Source: Anodontia alba (lineage: Eukaryota; Mollusca; Bivalvia; Lucinida; Lucinidae). Taken from it: a stretch of DNA of 64,000 bases. Every line of letters begins with the position of its first letter. Position 1 is the stretch's first letter. The position numbers were made by a program, and so were the translations under genes. The stretch spans positions 92,928,093 to 92,992,092 of the forward strand of contig OZ024821.1 of NCBI GenBank assembly GCA_964016985.1, written 5' to 3'. Shown here piece after piece: positions 21,301 through 33,300 of the stretch. The notes below the pieces were generated by a model. That model ran no database searches, had not been told where the DNA came from, and saw only the letters and a list, made by a program, of their open reading frames with translations.

Positions 21301-24300
21301 CGGTTTAAACAATTCATTCCATGCCCATTCAGGGGATAATTGTGTTGAAAAAAATGTCATTTGGGGAGGCAAATCGGCGGTTTTGCGGTCGGAAAAACGG
21401 AATTAGCGACTGTAAAATCGACTTCTCCAAATGACACATTTTCAATACAGTTATCCCTATTCTAATGCGTTTATTCATTTGTTTTGTTAAAAATGTCCTA
21501 TTTGCACAAAGCGGCAAACGCTGTGAGTACGTAAAACCAATGAAAAGCGACGTTACGTGATGACGTTGGATTTCCGACAGTATATCGCAAAACATACTGT
21601 CGCAAATGTTTGAAGTTGTCCAGTCAAACGTCGCATTACATATGCGAGTGCATTAGAATAAAAGATAAATGTCATTTTTAGCTCGGCTGTTTTCGAAGAA
21701 AACGACGAGGTATTGTCATAGCTCTGGCGTCGTCTGCGTCGTCGTCGTCGTCGTGCAAAAACTTGGACATTTTGTAATATCTCTGTCATTACTGAAGATA
21801 TTTACTTGAAACTCGGACTAGTTGTTCATTATGAAAAGGGGAACTCATATCAATAGGGGAGGTAACCCTCAAAATATTTTTGGCACAGTTATGCCCCTTT
21901 TTCGACTTAGAATTTGCAGCCGAGCGTTAGTACCCGCAGGCGGTGCTCTTGTTTGCACTAAGGATACACTCGTGAATTTATAAATGGTCAATAACCCTTA
22001 TACCCTTGGGTTTCTGAAATGGACTTCCATATCTGAATTTGGACACATCCATTTGTTCAAATTTGTGTTTAGTCAAAAATCAATAACAGAATGGCAAACA
22101 GTGTGGATCCTGACGAGGCGGCTTGTCACGAGTCGTCTCATCAAGTTCTAGACTGTTTGCAAATGTACATGTAGCCTTTTGGTTCTATACGGCTGAAAAG
22201 GTTAATATTTGAATTCATTCTACATAAATTTATTACGAGAAATTATCAGGGCCCAGTTGTTCAAAGCTAACGACATCGTTAGTTAACGATTCGTTAAAAT
22301 TTACATTGTGTGATACGCAAATATTCTGAAATTTTTTGCTGAAAAAATGTGAGTAGCTTTTGCAGTGCAAAAGCTACTCACATTTTTTCAGCAAAAAATG
22401 TCATAATATTGTATATTGAATCTGCTAAAACAGTTAATGAAATGACCCTTAACGAGCTCGTTAAGCTAACGACGCTTTGAACAACTGGGCCCAGATGTCT
22501 ATCATCTGTTATATTTCTTAATTTCATTGTAATGCTGCTCTATTTCAATGCACAACTTGTATGATAGGATCGAACAAACATATAGAAATAAAGTAGTTCA
22601 ACGCTTTGCATCATGTGTAAAAACAATAAGCAGATGCCACTTTGTAATACAGTCGAACCTCAATGGCTCGAACATCTTTGGGACCATGGAAATTCGTTCG
22701 AAACTTGGGTAGTTCTAGCCACCGAGGGTTAATCATGGCAACAGTTCTGGAAGCAGATAGCGATAATTTAGGGAAATCTTTTCGATTTTCTACACAATGA
22801 TTGTATGTTGAGTGTACTCATTAGAATTGCTTCGATGAGGCGATTCTAATGAGTACGCACAACATAAATTCCATAATAAAAATAAAAAAAAAAATCCCTA
22901 AATATTTGTTTTCTTGAGCTATTGGAAGAATTATGTAGGGACTGAACAAAGAGTTCGAATCATGCACGGTAAACGAGCCATCCGTGTTCGAGCCATTGAG
23001 GTTAATTTTTCATTGTTATTCTTATTTTCCGTAGAAATTAGGCCCCCCCCGCCCCCCCCCTCCCCCCGCCCCCCAAGAGACAATTTGCATGAAATAACCG
23101 TTTTTTACAGAGTAAATGCTGATATCTTTCTTATTTCTCCACGAAAACATATGTTGCGGGTACTCATTAGAAGCGCCTCGGCGAGGCGCTTCTAATGGGT
23201 ACCCACAACATATGTTTTCTTGGAGAAATAAGAAAAATACTATGTGGATACCCCCTCTTATCTGTAGCTATGGGCTTTACTCTGTTTTATTACCTCACGG
23301 GAACCAGTGCTCCATTACGAAAACACGCCTATTCAAATGTATTGAAAGTTTTACAACCAAAAAATGAAAATGTTTAGATGAAAATTCTGATATTTTTTTC
23401 TTATTTCTGCTCAAAAACATAGATTGTGGGTACTCGTTAGAACCGCCTCGGTGAGGCGCTTCTAACGAGTACCACAATCTATGTTTTTGAGCAGAAATAA
23501 GAAAAAATATATATACCCCTGTAAACCCCAGTTTTACTATATGAAAGTGGGGTTTAAGGGGGTCAAAATTATATAGGCATGTTTTCATGATGCACCTGTT
23601 GAACTTATATAGTATGGGCTTGGTCCATCGTTCGATGTCGTCTGTCCACACTTTCACACTAGACTATCTGCCAGTCTTGGTAAAATTAAAAGTGTAGCCT
23701 TATTGAGTGTGTGTGGGGGGTGGGGGAGAGAGGAGTGGTTTGGGGGGTGAGGGAGGAGTGGTGAGGGTGCAGTGACTGCATAACGTTTTGGGACCGATTG
23801 AATGTGCTCAACCATAGCAACTAAAATCACCCATACGCTTATAATGGGGAAGTTGTCAGCGCAATAGCATGTTAAGTTTTTTCCAACCCTAATCAGACTA
23901 GGAGGTACTCAAGACGGTTATAAAACCTAAACCGAATTTTGGCCAGATCGCACTATTGGCTTCGGAGTAAAATGTCCTTGAGTGTTGATTGTTTTCCATA
24001 GACTTACAGTAGGGAAAATATTGTCAGCAGGATAGCATGTTTATTTTTGACCCGGTTTTCATCCAACTTGCAGCTAATCAGGACAGGCGTAAAATCAAAG
24101 CAACGTTTGAATTTGGTCCAGATCGGACCATTAGCTTTAGGGGTTATGTGCCCTTAAGCGTCAAACATTTTACCATATGCTTATAATGAGGAAATTCTTT
24201 GTCAGCATGATAGCTTGTTTATTTTTGAACCAGTCTTCATCAAGTTTGGAGGTAATTAAGACCGGTATAAAATCTCGGTGGTGTTTGAATTTGGGTTTGA

Positions 24301-27300
24301 AGGGTCAAATGACTTCAAAGTTACTTTCCACTCAGCGTCGAACGGTTTTCCATAGATTTATGATATTGAAAATGTTGATTTAATTTTGTAATCGTAACTG
24401 TCAGACCTACTGATTCTAGACGAAATTCAATCTTTGATGAGTTTGAAATCAGCCCAGATAGGATCATTTGTATTAGAGTCATTTGCTCTTGAGCTGAAAA
24501 AATACCCAAATTTTACCTTTCCTGTACATCTTCTATACTTTTTATTATGGGAAATATTGTCCAGTGGATAACGATATCGTTTTTAATCCTAATTTCATCA
24601 AACTTGCTGATAACCAGAACATAAATAAAATCACAGCTAGATTAGAAATCTAGTCAGATTTGCTATTCACCTTAGGATTGCTTGCTTTTGAGGGCCCAAA
24701 AATGGCCATATTTGACCTTGCCTGATCAAAAGCACCTTCAGTTTTGATCGGCTCTTCTACACGATTGCAGCTAATGGGGACAAGCATGGAATTCTGGAAG
24801 AGGTCGTAATTGGGTCAGACCATACACGAAAACACACCTATATAATTTAGACCCCCCCCCGCCCACCCCCCTTAAACCAACCTTTATACAGTAAAACTGG
24901 GGTTTATGTGGGTATACATTATTTTTCGTATTTCTGCTCAAAAACATACATTGTGGGTACTCGGAAGAACCGCCTCGGCGAGGCGGTTCAAACGGGTATC
25001 CACAATCTATGTTTTGAGCAGAAATATGAAAACTATCAGAATTTTTATCTGAAAACTTTCATTTTTTGTGGTAAAAATTTTAATATATTTGAATAGGCGT
25101 GTTTTCGTAATGCAGGATTTTGCCAAAGTTACAAATCACATCATGTGTGACTAAACCATAGTAACATAGCTCCAGATAAGCCAATTGTTTCAGCTGAAAA
25201 GTACTGATATTTTTCTTATTGCTCCATGAAAACCTATGATGCGAGGCGCATCTAATAAGTACTCACGACATATGTTTTCAAGGTGAAATAAGAAAAATAG
25301 CATACCTTATCTACGCTTAAGCTATGTAGATATAGGAATGAATTATATTTTTGTGGATAATATCGATGTGTAAGCTCCAGCGAATCACTCTGAATGATAA
25401 GCCGACGTTTACTCATAGATAAAATCCATGTAAATAATTCATTCCTAATAATTCCCGCTTTGTCATCACATTACGAAAACACGCTTATAGTTTTCATATT
25501 ACTGCTTAAAAACATAGAGCAGAAATAAGAAAAAATAATGTATACCCCTGTAAACCCAGTTTTACTATATAAAAGTGGGGTTTAAGGGGGTCAAAATTAT
25601 ATAGGTATGTTTTCGTGATAAAATTGTTACAAAGGTGTCAGAATGTCAATCTTTGTGATAGTAGAAACCAATATAGATTTGACAGATTCCTTATTGAAGT
25701 GTAAACTATTTCCTCCAACCAAACAAAATTGCGTGAAATATGCATCACGAAAACATGCCTATATAACTTTGACCCCCTTAAACCCCACTTTTATATAGAA
25801 AAAAAATGGGGTTTACAGGGGTATACATTATTTTCCTTATTTCTGCTCAAAACATAGATTGTGGGTACTCAGTAGAACCGTCTCGTCGAGGCGGTTCTAA
25901 CGAGTACTCACAATCTATGTTTTGAGTAGAAATAGGAAAAATATCAGAGTTTTTCATCGGAAAATTTTCAGTTTTTGGAGATGAAATTTTCTGTATATTT
26001 GTATAGGCGTGTTTTCGTAATGTTATTGAAGTGTAAACTATTTCCTCCAACCAATCAAATAGCCTGAAATATGTTTAACGATGAGGAGTTGGAATTATAA
26101 CAGAGGTAAATGACCTTATCAAAAATCTTTATGTATGGTTTGAATGATTGTATAATAGTTGGTTTGATTTTGATTAAGTGTTCATGCTTTATTGACCATT
26201 TTTAAGAGCTTCTTTAGAACCAAGAAAGCTTTGAGGCTGAGTTGGTATAGAGCTTTTTAAATTCACTTTCCTATATGTACATGTATGTTTGGAAAATTGT
26301 TAGTTGCTTTTGATGTTTTCTGTCTCTGCCCCTTGGCTACATACCGATATCCTAGGTGCCTAGGTGAGCGATATAGGAGTATCTTGGTCCTCTTGTTTGG
26401 GTTTGTTACCGTTCACTACTAGTGTTTAATTTTTGCGATTCCCGGATTATTTCATCGAGGGTTAATTATGATAAAAAATACCGTATACGTATTCGGAGAG
26501 ACAGGCCTAAGCAAACAGTGTAGACCAAGATCATACGAATAAGAGCGCGGCGTCTGATTATCCATTTGTCTGGTAAATTTAGACACATCCATAATAAGTA
26601 AAAAGGAACTGCATGTATATAGTAGAAAAATAAGGTGTCTATGGTAGAGAATTAAGGTAATTACCCAGTCAGCATTCTACGTAAATCTATATCGGGCCGT
26701 CATCGGCCCGTCAGGGTAGCTGACGGACCGATGACAGCCCGATGTAGATTTACGTAGAATGCTAGCTGGGTAGTGTATACAAATTTGTACTTATTTATTC
26801 ACAATTTCCCATGAAAGTGAAACGTGAGTCAAGGTTGGAGTAGGATTCTATCGAACGCCTTGAACCCCATCTGGATCTATCCCTGTACAGTAATTGTTCT
26901 TTTTGTTTTATTTCTAGAAACATGAAGCGGTCCAAAGCTGGGTTGTAATTGACGAAGATAGATATTCCTCAATTTCATCCAACGATCTCTTTGCTGGAGA
27001 GAGTTTACCGTTTCAAACTCCAGATACTGAAATAGACATTACCGAACAGGTGATGAAAACGACTGTGTACAAAAACAACTTTGACGACGATGTAAATACC
27101 ACTGAGAAAACTGGCTCTGGTAACATCAGCTCTGGCAGTTTTTCAAGCAACTTTTCTGATTCCTGTTTGTTTGACAGTGGCTATATGGGAAAGCATAGGG
27201 CAAAAGAAACGTCCGAAGCAATTTCTGACAACAGTAAGAACGCGTTTAAAGCTGCCAATGAGGCATTTGTTAGAACAGAAGAAAAAAACGACACTAATAT

Positions 27301-30300
27301 AGGAAAGGAGCGCTTGAGAGAACCAAATATTTCCAAAGATATGATAAGAGCGACGACGAAACTAGACGCAGGCCAAAATGTAGAAGACCCTCTTGTAAAG
27401 CAATCATCTGTTACAGTCGACGTCGACATAAAGACAAATATGTTATCCGACAAAGCATCTGTGCATGACATTTCAAATGCTACAGCTTCTCATTTACTTG
27501 ACGCTCAAAAAGCTACTTTGATATCCAAAACGCATACTAATGTACCCCTTGAAGCTCAAGGAATTGCCTCTCCTGAATCGGTTCTTAAAAATATGGACAG
27601 TCATGCAACACCCGTTTCGCAAGATGTGCAGCCGCCAGACTTGCAGAAAGCTGAACAAAATGCATTCAGACAACCAAATATACCTAATCATGATAGTCAA
27701 CAACTTTATCAGAACTCTCCATTCCAACAACCTTTCCAGTATGTGTACATGCCAGGCTATGGCCCTATGCCGATGATGCCACCTACTCAACATCAGTATT
27801 TCATGCAGTATGCTGCCTTGCAGAGAGCAGGTAATCAAAATCCAGCAACAGCAAACAGTGCACTACAAAACCAACCACATGCGAATCCAGCTTTAATGTT
27901 TACACAACCGATGTACTTTTATCCTCCCCAACCAATGTATCCTTCTAGTGCCCATTTTGTTGGCGATCAGGTAACTGATCATCAACCAAACTATTGTGAT
28001 AAGACTGGGCACATAGCTACACAAGACGCTCTCGATACATATTTAAGTCCAATTGCTAAAGATGCAGGAGGCAAAGAATTTGTTGGGGAGGCCAAGTGTG
28101 AATCAAAAGTTGATGATCGGACGAAAGAAAGCGGTAACACCCAGCCACTTGCAGGTCCATTTGTCGCCAAGCCAAAGGCTATCGATGATCAAAACGTTGT
28201 TGCTGGTACCAATAAGCCTCCGATATCACCACTTCAGATGCCACCACTTCCCAGAAGGCATGGTCCAAAGCCGGGGGACATCAAGATTAAATCAAAGCCG
28301 ATTGCGGATGACTTTCCTGGTCAGCGGGCATCTGAAAAACCTCCAGGCTCGCCAGAAGGCCATCAGGCGGTGACAACTTTGTATGATCCTGTTCCTGCAC
28401 GGTATGTTTTTTTAACCCATTAAAGACTGAATTAACTTACGCACACTACATATTTGAAGAGTCCAGTTTCGATTTTAGGTATGTTAGGCTATATGATGTA
28501 GATGGCTCCCATGGCGGCCATCTCGAAAATTTATTTTTCGCTTCTTCTTCTGAAACAAAAGGCCAATCTTCTTGAAACTTGGTAGGAAGCATTAGGGTGA
28601 CTTGTAGATCAAAAATAGCAAATATCTTTCCAATTGGAAATCCAAGATGGCCTCCGTGGCGGCCATAATGAAAATCTATTTTTCGCTTCTTTTCCTGATA
28701 TGAACCATGCGAAAGACTTGAAACTCAGTAGGAAGCATCGGGTAGACGTAGATTTTATTGTGAGCTGAGGTTTCACGGCCCAGTCAACCCCATGGGGTCA
28801 AGTCGAGCGCGGTCAATTTACATAACCACACGTTTATTGGGCAGACTTAGTCCTCTAAGCGGTTAACCAGTATTGTGCACATTCTTTCGCCAGAAACTGA
28901 CAACTGCCTTTCATGAATCAGGGGAAGGAAGAGAATGACCGTAGAAAATATTTCATGATCCGTCTCCACGAAAGAATGTCGCCGACCTCGGCGGGGGTCG
29001 AACCCGCGACCTCCTGGTCTCCAGTCGTACGCGCATCTAATTGAGCCACGGAGGCCGGCACGTGACTTGCAGATCAAAAATAGCTAAATCGTTCCGATCG
29101 GAAATCCTAGATGGCCGCCGTCGCCGCCATCTTAAACAGTTTTGGCTTATTCTCCTGAACCAAAAGGCCTTGACTTGAAACTTGGTAGAAAGCATCAGGG
29201 TGACTAGTAGATCAAAAATAGTTATAATTGATTTGATCCGAAATTCAAGATTGCCGCAATTGCAGCCATTTTGAAAATGTATTTTTCGCTTCTTCTCCTA
29301 AACCAAAAAGCCAATCGACTTGAAACGTGTTAGGTAGCATCGGGGTGACTTGTATATCAAAAATAGCTAAAATCGTTCCGATCGGAAATCCACTATAGCC
29401 ATCTTGAAAAACCAATTTTTTCCCTTCTTCTCCTGAACCGAAAGTCCATTTGACTTGAAATCTGGTAGGAAGCAACAGGGTGACTTGTAGATCAAAAACA
29501 GCTAAAATCATTCCGATCGGAAATCCAAGATGGCCGCCGTGGTGGCCGTCTTGGAAATCTATTTTTGCTTCTTCTCCTGAACCAAGAGGCCAACTGGCTT
29601 GAAACTTGGTTGGAAACATCAGTGTGACTTGAAGGTCACAAATATCCAAAATCGATCCGATCGGAAATCCAAAGTGGCCGTCATCTTGAAAATCTATTTT
29701 TCCCTACTTCTCCTGAACCGAAAGACTAATTGACTTAAAACTTGGTAGGACGCATCGGAAGGAGTTGTAGATCAAAAATAGCTAAAATTTTTCCGAACTG
29801 AAATCCAAGATGGCCGCCCTGGCCGCCATCTTGAAAATCTTTTTCTTTTCTTTTTGAGTTGGTAGGAAGCATCGGGAAGACTTGTAGATAAAAAATAGTT
29901 CAAATTGTTCGGATCAGAAATCCAAAATGGCCACCATGGCCGCCATCTTTAAAATGTATTTTTAGCCTGAACTGAAAGGCCAACTGATTTGAAACTTGGT
30001 AGGAAGCATTGCTTTGGAGTGACTTGTAGATCAAAAATGGCTAAAATTGCTCCGATGCGAAATCCATGGCGCTGTGGTAGCCGTCTTAAAAATCTATTTT
30101 TCGCTTCTTCTCCTGAACCAAACGGCCAAGTGACTTTGATTTTCTTAGGAAGCATCGGGGTGACTTTTAGATCAAAACCTAGCTTAAATTATTCCAATGG
30201 GGACTCCTAAATTGCCGCCCTGGTCGCCATCTTAGAAAATCTATTTTTCACTTCCTCTCCTGAAACGAAAGGCCAGTTGTCCTGAAACTTGACAGGAAGC

Positions 30301-33300
30301 GTCGGGATAACTAGTAGATCAAAATAACTAAAATCATATAGACAGGAAATCCAAGATGGTCACCATTTCTGCCTTCTTGAAAATTTATTTTTCGCTTGTT
30401 CTCCTGAACCGAAAGACAAATTGACTTCAAATTTGGTAAGAAGCATCTGAGTGACTTGTCTTGTATGTCTATATCTTATGTAGCTTTGTCTAGTTGACGT
30501 GCTAAGATTGTTAAATTGATAACACAATGGATCATTTGTATCACTTTTTGAGCATACAATTAATACAAATATCTTTAAGCAATCTACTTGTGTGACACTA
30601 CAATATTAAGTATGTAAATCTGTTAGCTCCGATGAGCGACATAGGACTGTTATTGTCCTCTTGTTTTCTATTATGTTCATAGAAATAAGACTTGATATTT
30701 CCATGTGAATCATCTACCAGCAGATTCACATGAAATGGCAAGACATGTTTTGTATGAAAAATAAAAAGTGAAAATAGAATGTCGTCCACCAAAAATTTAG
30801 CTTGGCACTTTAAAAGTTAAAACCTGTTTTGCTTATTATGTCATCCCTAAATGTAAGAAATATGTGTTTTGAAGCTAGAATTTAATCTGCTTTTTATACA
30901 TAATCATTTAATCTCACACATGCTATAAAATGTGTTTGAACTAACTGTGGAAAATATGCATAGCAAAAAGTGTCTAAAACTTTTAAAGTTTGCCTCGAAA
31001 ACAAAGAGTACAAAAAGGAGCGAAAGTTGGAGTCTTGGCTCGCAAGTTTCTTTGCTTGTATTGTTCCTTTCCGTTACAGAGCTACTTTAGAATTCTTTGT
31101 TTTTTGTCTTATTGGTGAATTTGAATACCAAGAACTTTTAACATATATGGTACTTTTCAAGTTTACGGTGTACAAATTTGGGTACAAATGAACTATTTGT
31201 TTTTTCCATTTTGCAAAGGGAGGCAACTTCTACAGTAGGAAGTTCCTTGCTTCTGTACTATTTCAAACCTTTCAAAACACTAGGTTGCTATTCTTCAAGC
31301 AAAGTATTTGCTCCTAGGGTAGCCAAAATCAGAAAAGAGTTGAATTTGTCCATGTCGTAGTAATCACTCGTAGAGACCTTTACTTATATGTTACTAATAA
31401 TATTCTGTATTTACAGATACCCAACCGATTCTGGTACATTGAAGACGACACCACTGGAAGAAGGGCCAGGCCAATTAATTAGTGAAGGTAATTTTCAACC
31501 AGGCCAGTTAACACTTAGTATACTGATTAAAAATTTCAGCAGACGACATTTTGAAATATGTTTCTTTTTTGCCTAGAAAATAGAACTTGGCCCCTTCATG
31601 TAAATTGTCTCCTAAAGAGACAATTTGTATGAATTGTCGGATCATACTTTCTAGGGAAAAAAATTAATCCTTAAACTGACAATCACAACAATTGTCGTCT
31701 GCTTTGTCATCTGCTTTTGATTTAAAAAATCATTTTTGCAAACAGTGTGGACCCAGATCAGACTGCTCCTCTAGGAGCAGTCTGATCAGGGTCCACAGTG
31801 TTTGCTTGTGTGCAAAAATTGGTTTGAAAAGTTTGCAAGAATATTCAGCAGACGACATAAACAGACGACCTTTTCAGATGCAGGTTTTTTTGGCGCTTTA
31901 AGGGTTAAAAAAAATCATTAGTTTGTCATCAGCTGAATTTGCGCATAGCATGGTAAGTGTTCATTAGTGCCGGTAATTTTGCTTTTTTCAACAAAACATT
32001 AATATAAATTCTTTGTTTTAAAGTGAAGACAAGTAAATATACCTGTAAATACGATGTTTTGTCTCGTGAGACTTCTGGCTACATTTTTTTGTTTGAGGCA
32101 ATACAGCAGAGAACATGCTGCTGCATTTGACCGGATATGATCAGATTTCTTAAGCTCTTGTTGTAAATGTTTGATTTTGTTTTTACAACAGTGAAATTAC
32201 TGTGCTTTCGACATCTTTCAGAAAGTCGTTTTTTGCTTGGCGCTTTAAACAGAAGAAGTAAATTTGCAAACTTTTGTCATGATTTAATGCAAAACCATTT
32301 GTCGTAACTACCTATGTGCAAAAAGTTTTATTCTAATCAGTGTTTTTTTAAAAATCCAAGATTTTCACTTTTTCCCATAGTAAAATTGAATGAAAATTAT
32401 GCAGAAATTTGTAGGGTAGGTAACTTGGAGGCAGATTTTCAACAAGTTTTACTTGTTCAGTTTTTCTGAAATTTTCACAATATTGTTGTGAAACATCAAT
32501 AATTCAAATTCAGCAAAGAAAAGTAAAAAATATTTACTAAGACAAAATTTCCAAAAAATCACTTTACTATAGAAATTGCATAGGTCAGACCAATTTTTGG
32601 CTGTAAATTTAATTTAAGGGTACACATTTGAGAACAAAACACAGATACAGAAAAGACAAATGGTTTCTGATAAGATACAGAACAAAATATTTTCATTTAA
32701 GATAATACGCCAAGCAAAAAACGTCTTTCCGAGAGATGTCAAAAGGACAGTAAACACGTTTCTTCCCTTGCTAATAGAAAAACCTCGACCCGACAGGTGG
32801 TCTTGTGTCTGCGCTGGTCTTTAATGGCATAAGGTTCTTTTCTACATGCTTTATTGAGCGACTGCATTAACACTTGGCATTGTGGGTAGAAACGTTCAAC
32901 AAACGACATTTTGAATTATCTTTCTTAGTTTTCCATAGAAAAAAGGAATTTGATATTTCATTCGAGACAATTTGGCAAGAAATGTCAAATCCTGTTATAT
33001 GGAGAAATAAGAAAAATATTATCAATTCGTTGTCTGCTGAATTTGCCCAGCGTGTGGGAAAGGTTAAGTAATGACTGAAATCATTCCACAAGGAATGACC
33101 CTTGAGAGCAGTAAACACTCGTACAAAACTGAAACTCAACTGCGCCAGAGAGCTAGCTACTTCTGAAGCAGGAACCCCATATAAAATTTCAAAACCCGGG
33201 AATGGACAGTGAAAATCCAGATCAGTTTATGTAGCTGTGCGGATGCGCAGGCTGATATGAGTTTTCGCTAGTGCACACGTCCAAAAGTACAGTCGAACCT

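Noticed and set aside
15380..26918. Direct splicing of exon 1 to the exon at 26,918
   Set aside because: Phases do not match, and the joined frame hits TGA after two codons. An intervening exon is required.
28981..29059. A genuine tRNA gene
   Set aside because: Although it folds and has A and B boxes, it is continuous with a SINE body, is flanked by a target duplication, and the tail recurs at the window start. It is the SINE head.
29245..29649. Repetitive open frames over the 145-bp arrays (IFDLQVTLMLPTKFQ type), also at 42,854-43,401
   Set aside because: Because 145 is not a multiple of three, the frame changes from unit to unit and stops appear. The peptides recur only because the DNA monomer does.
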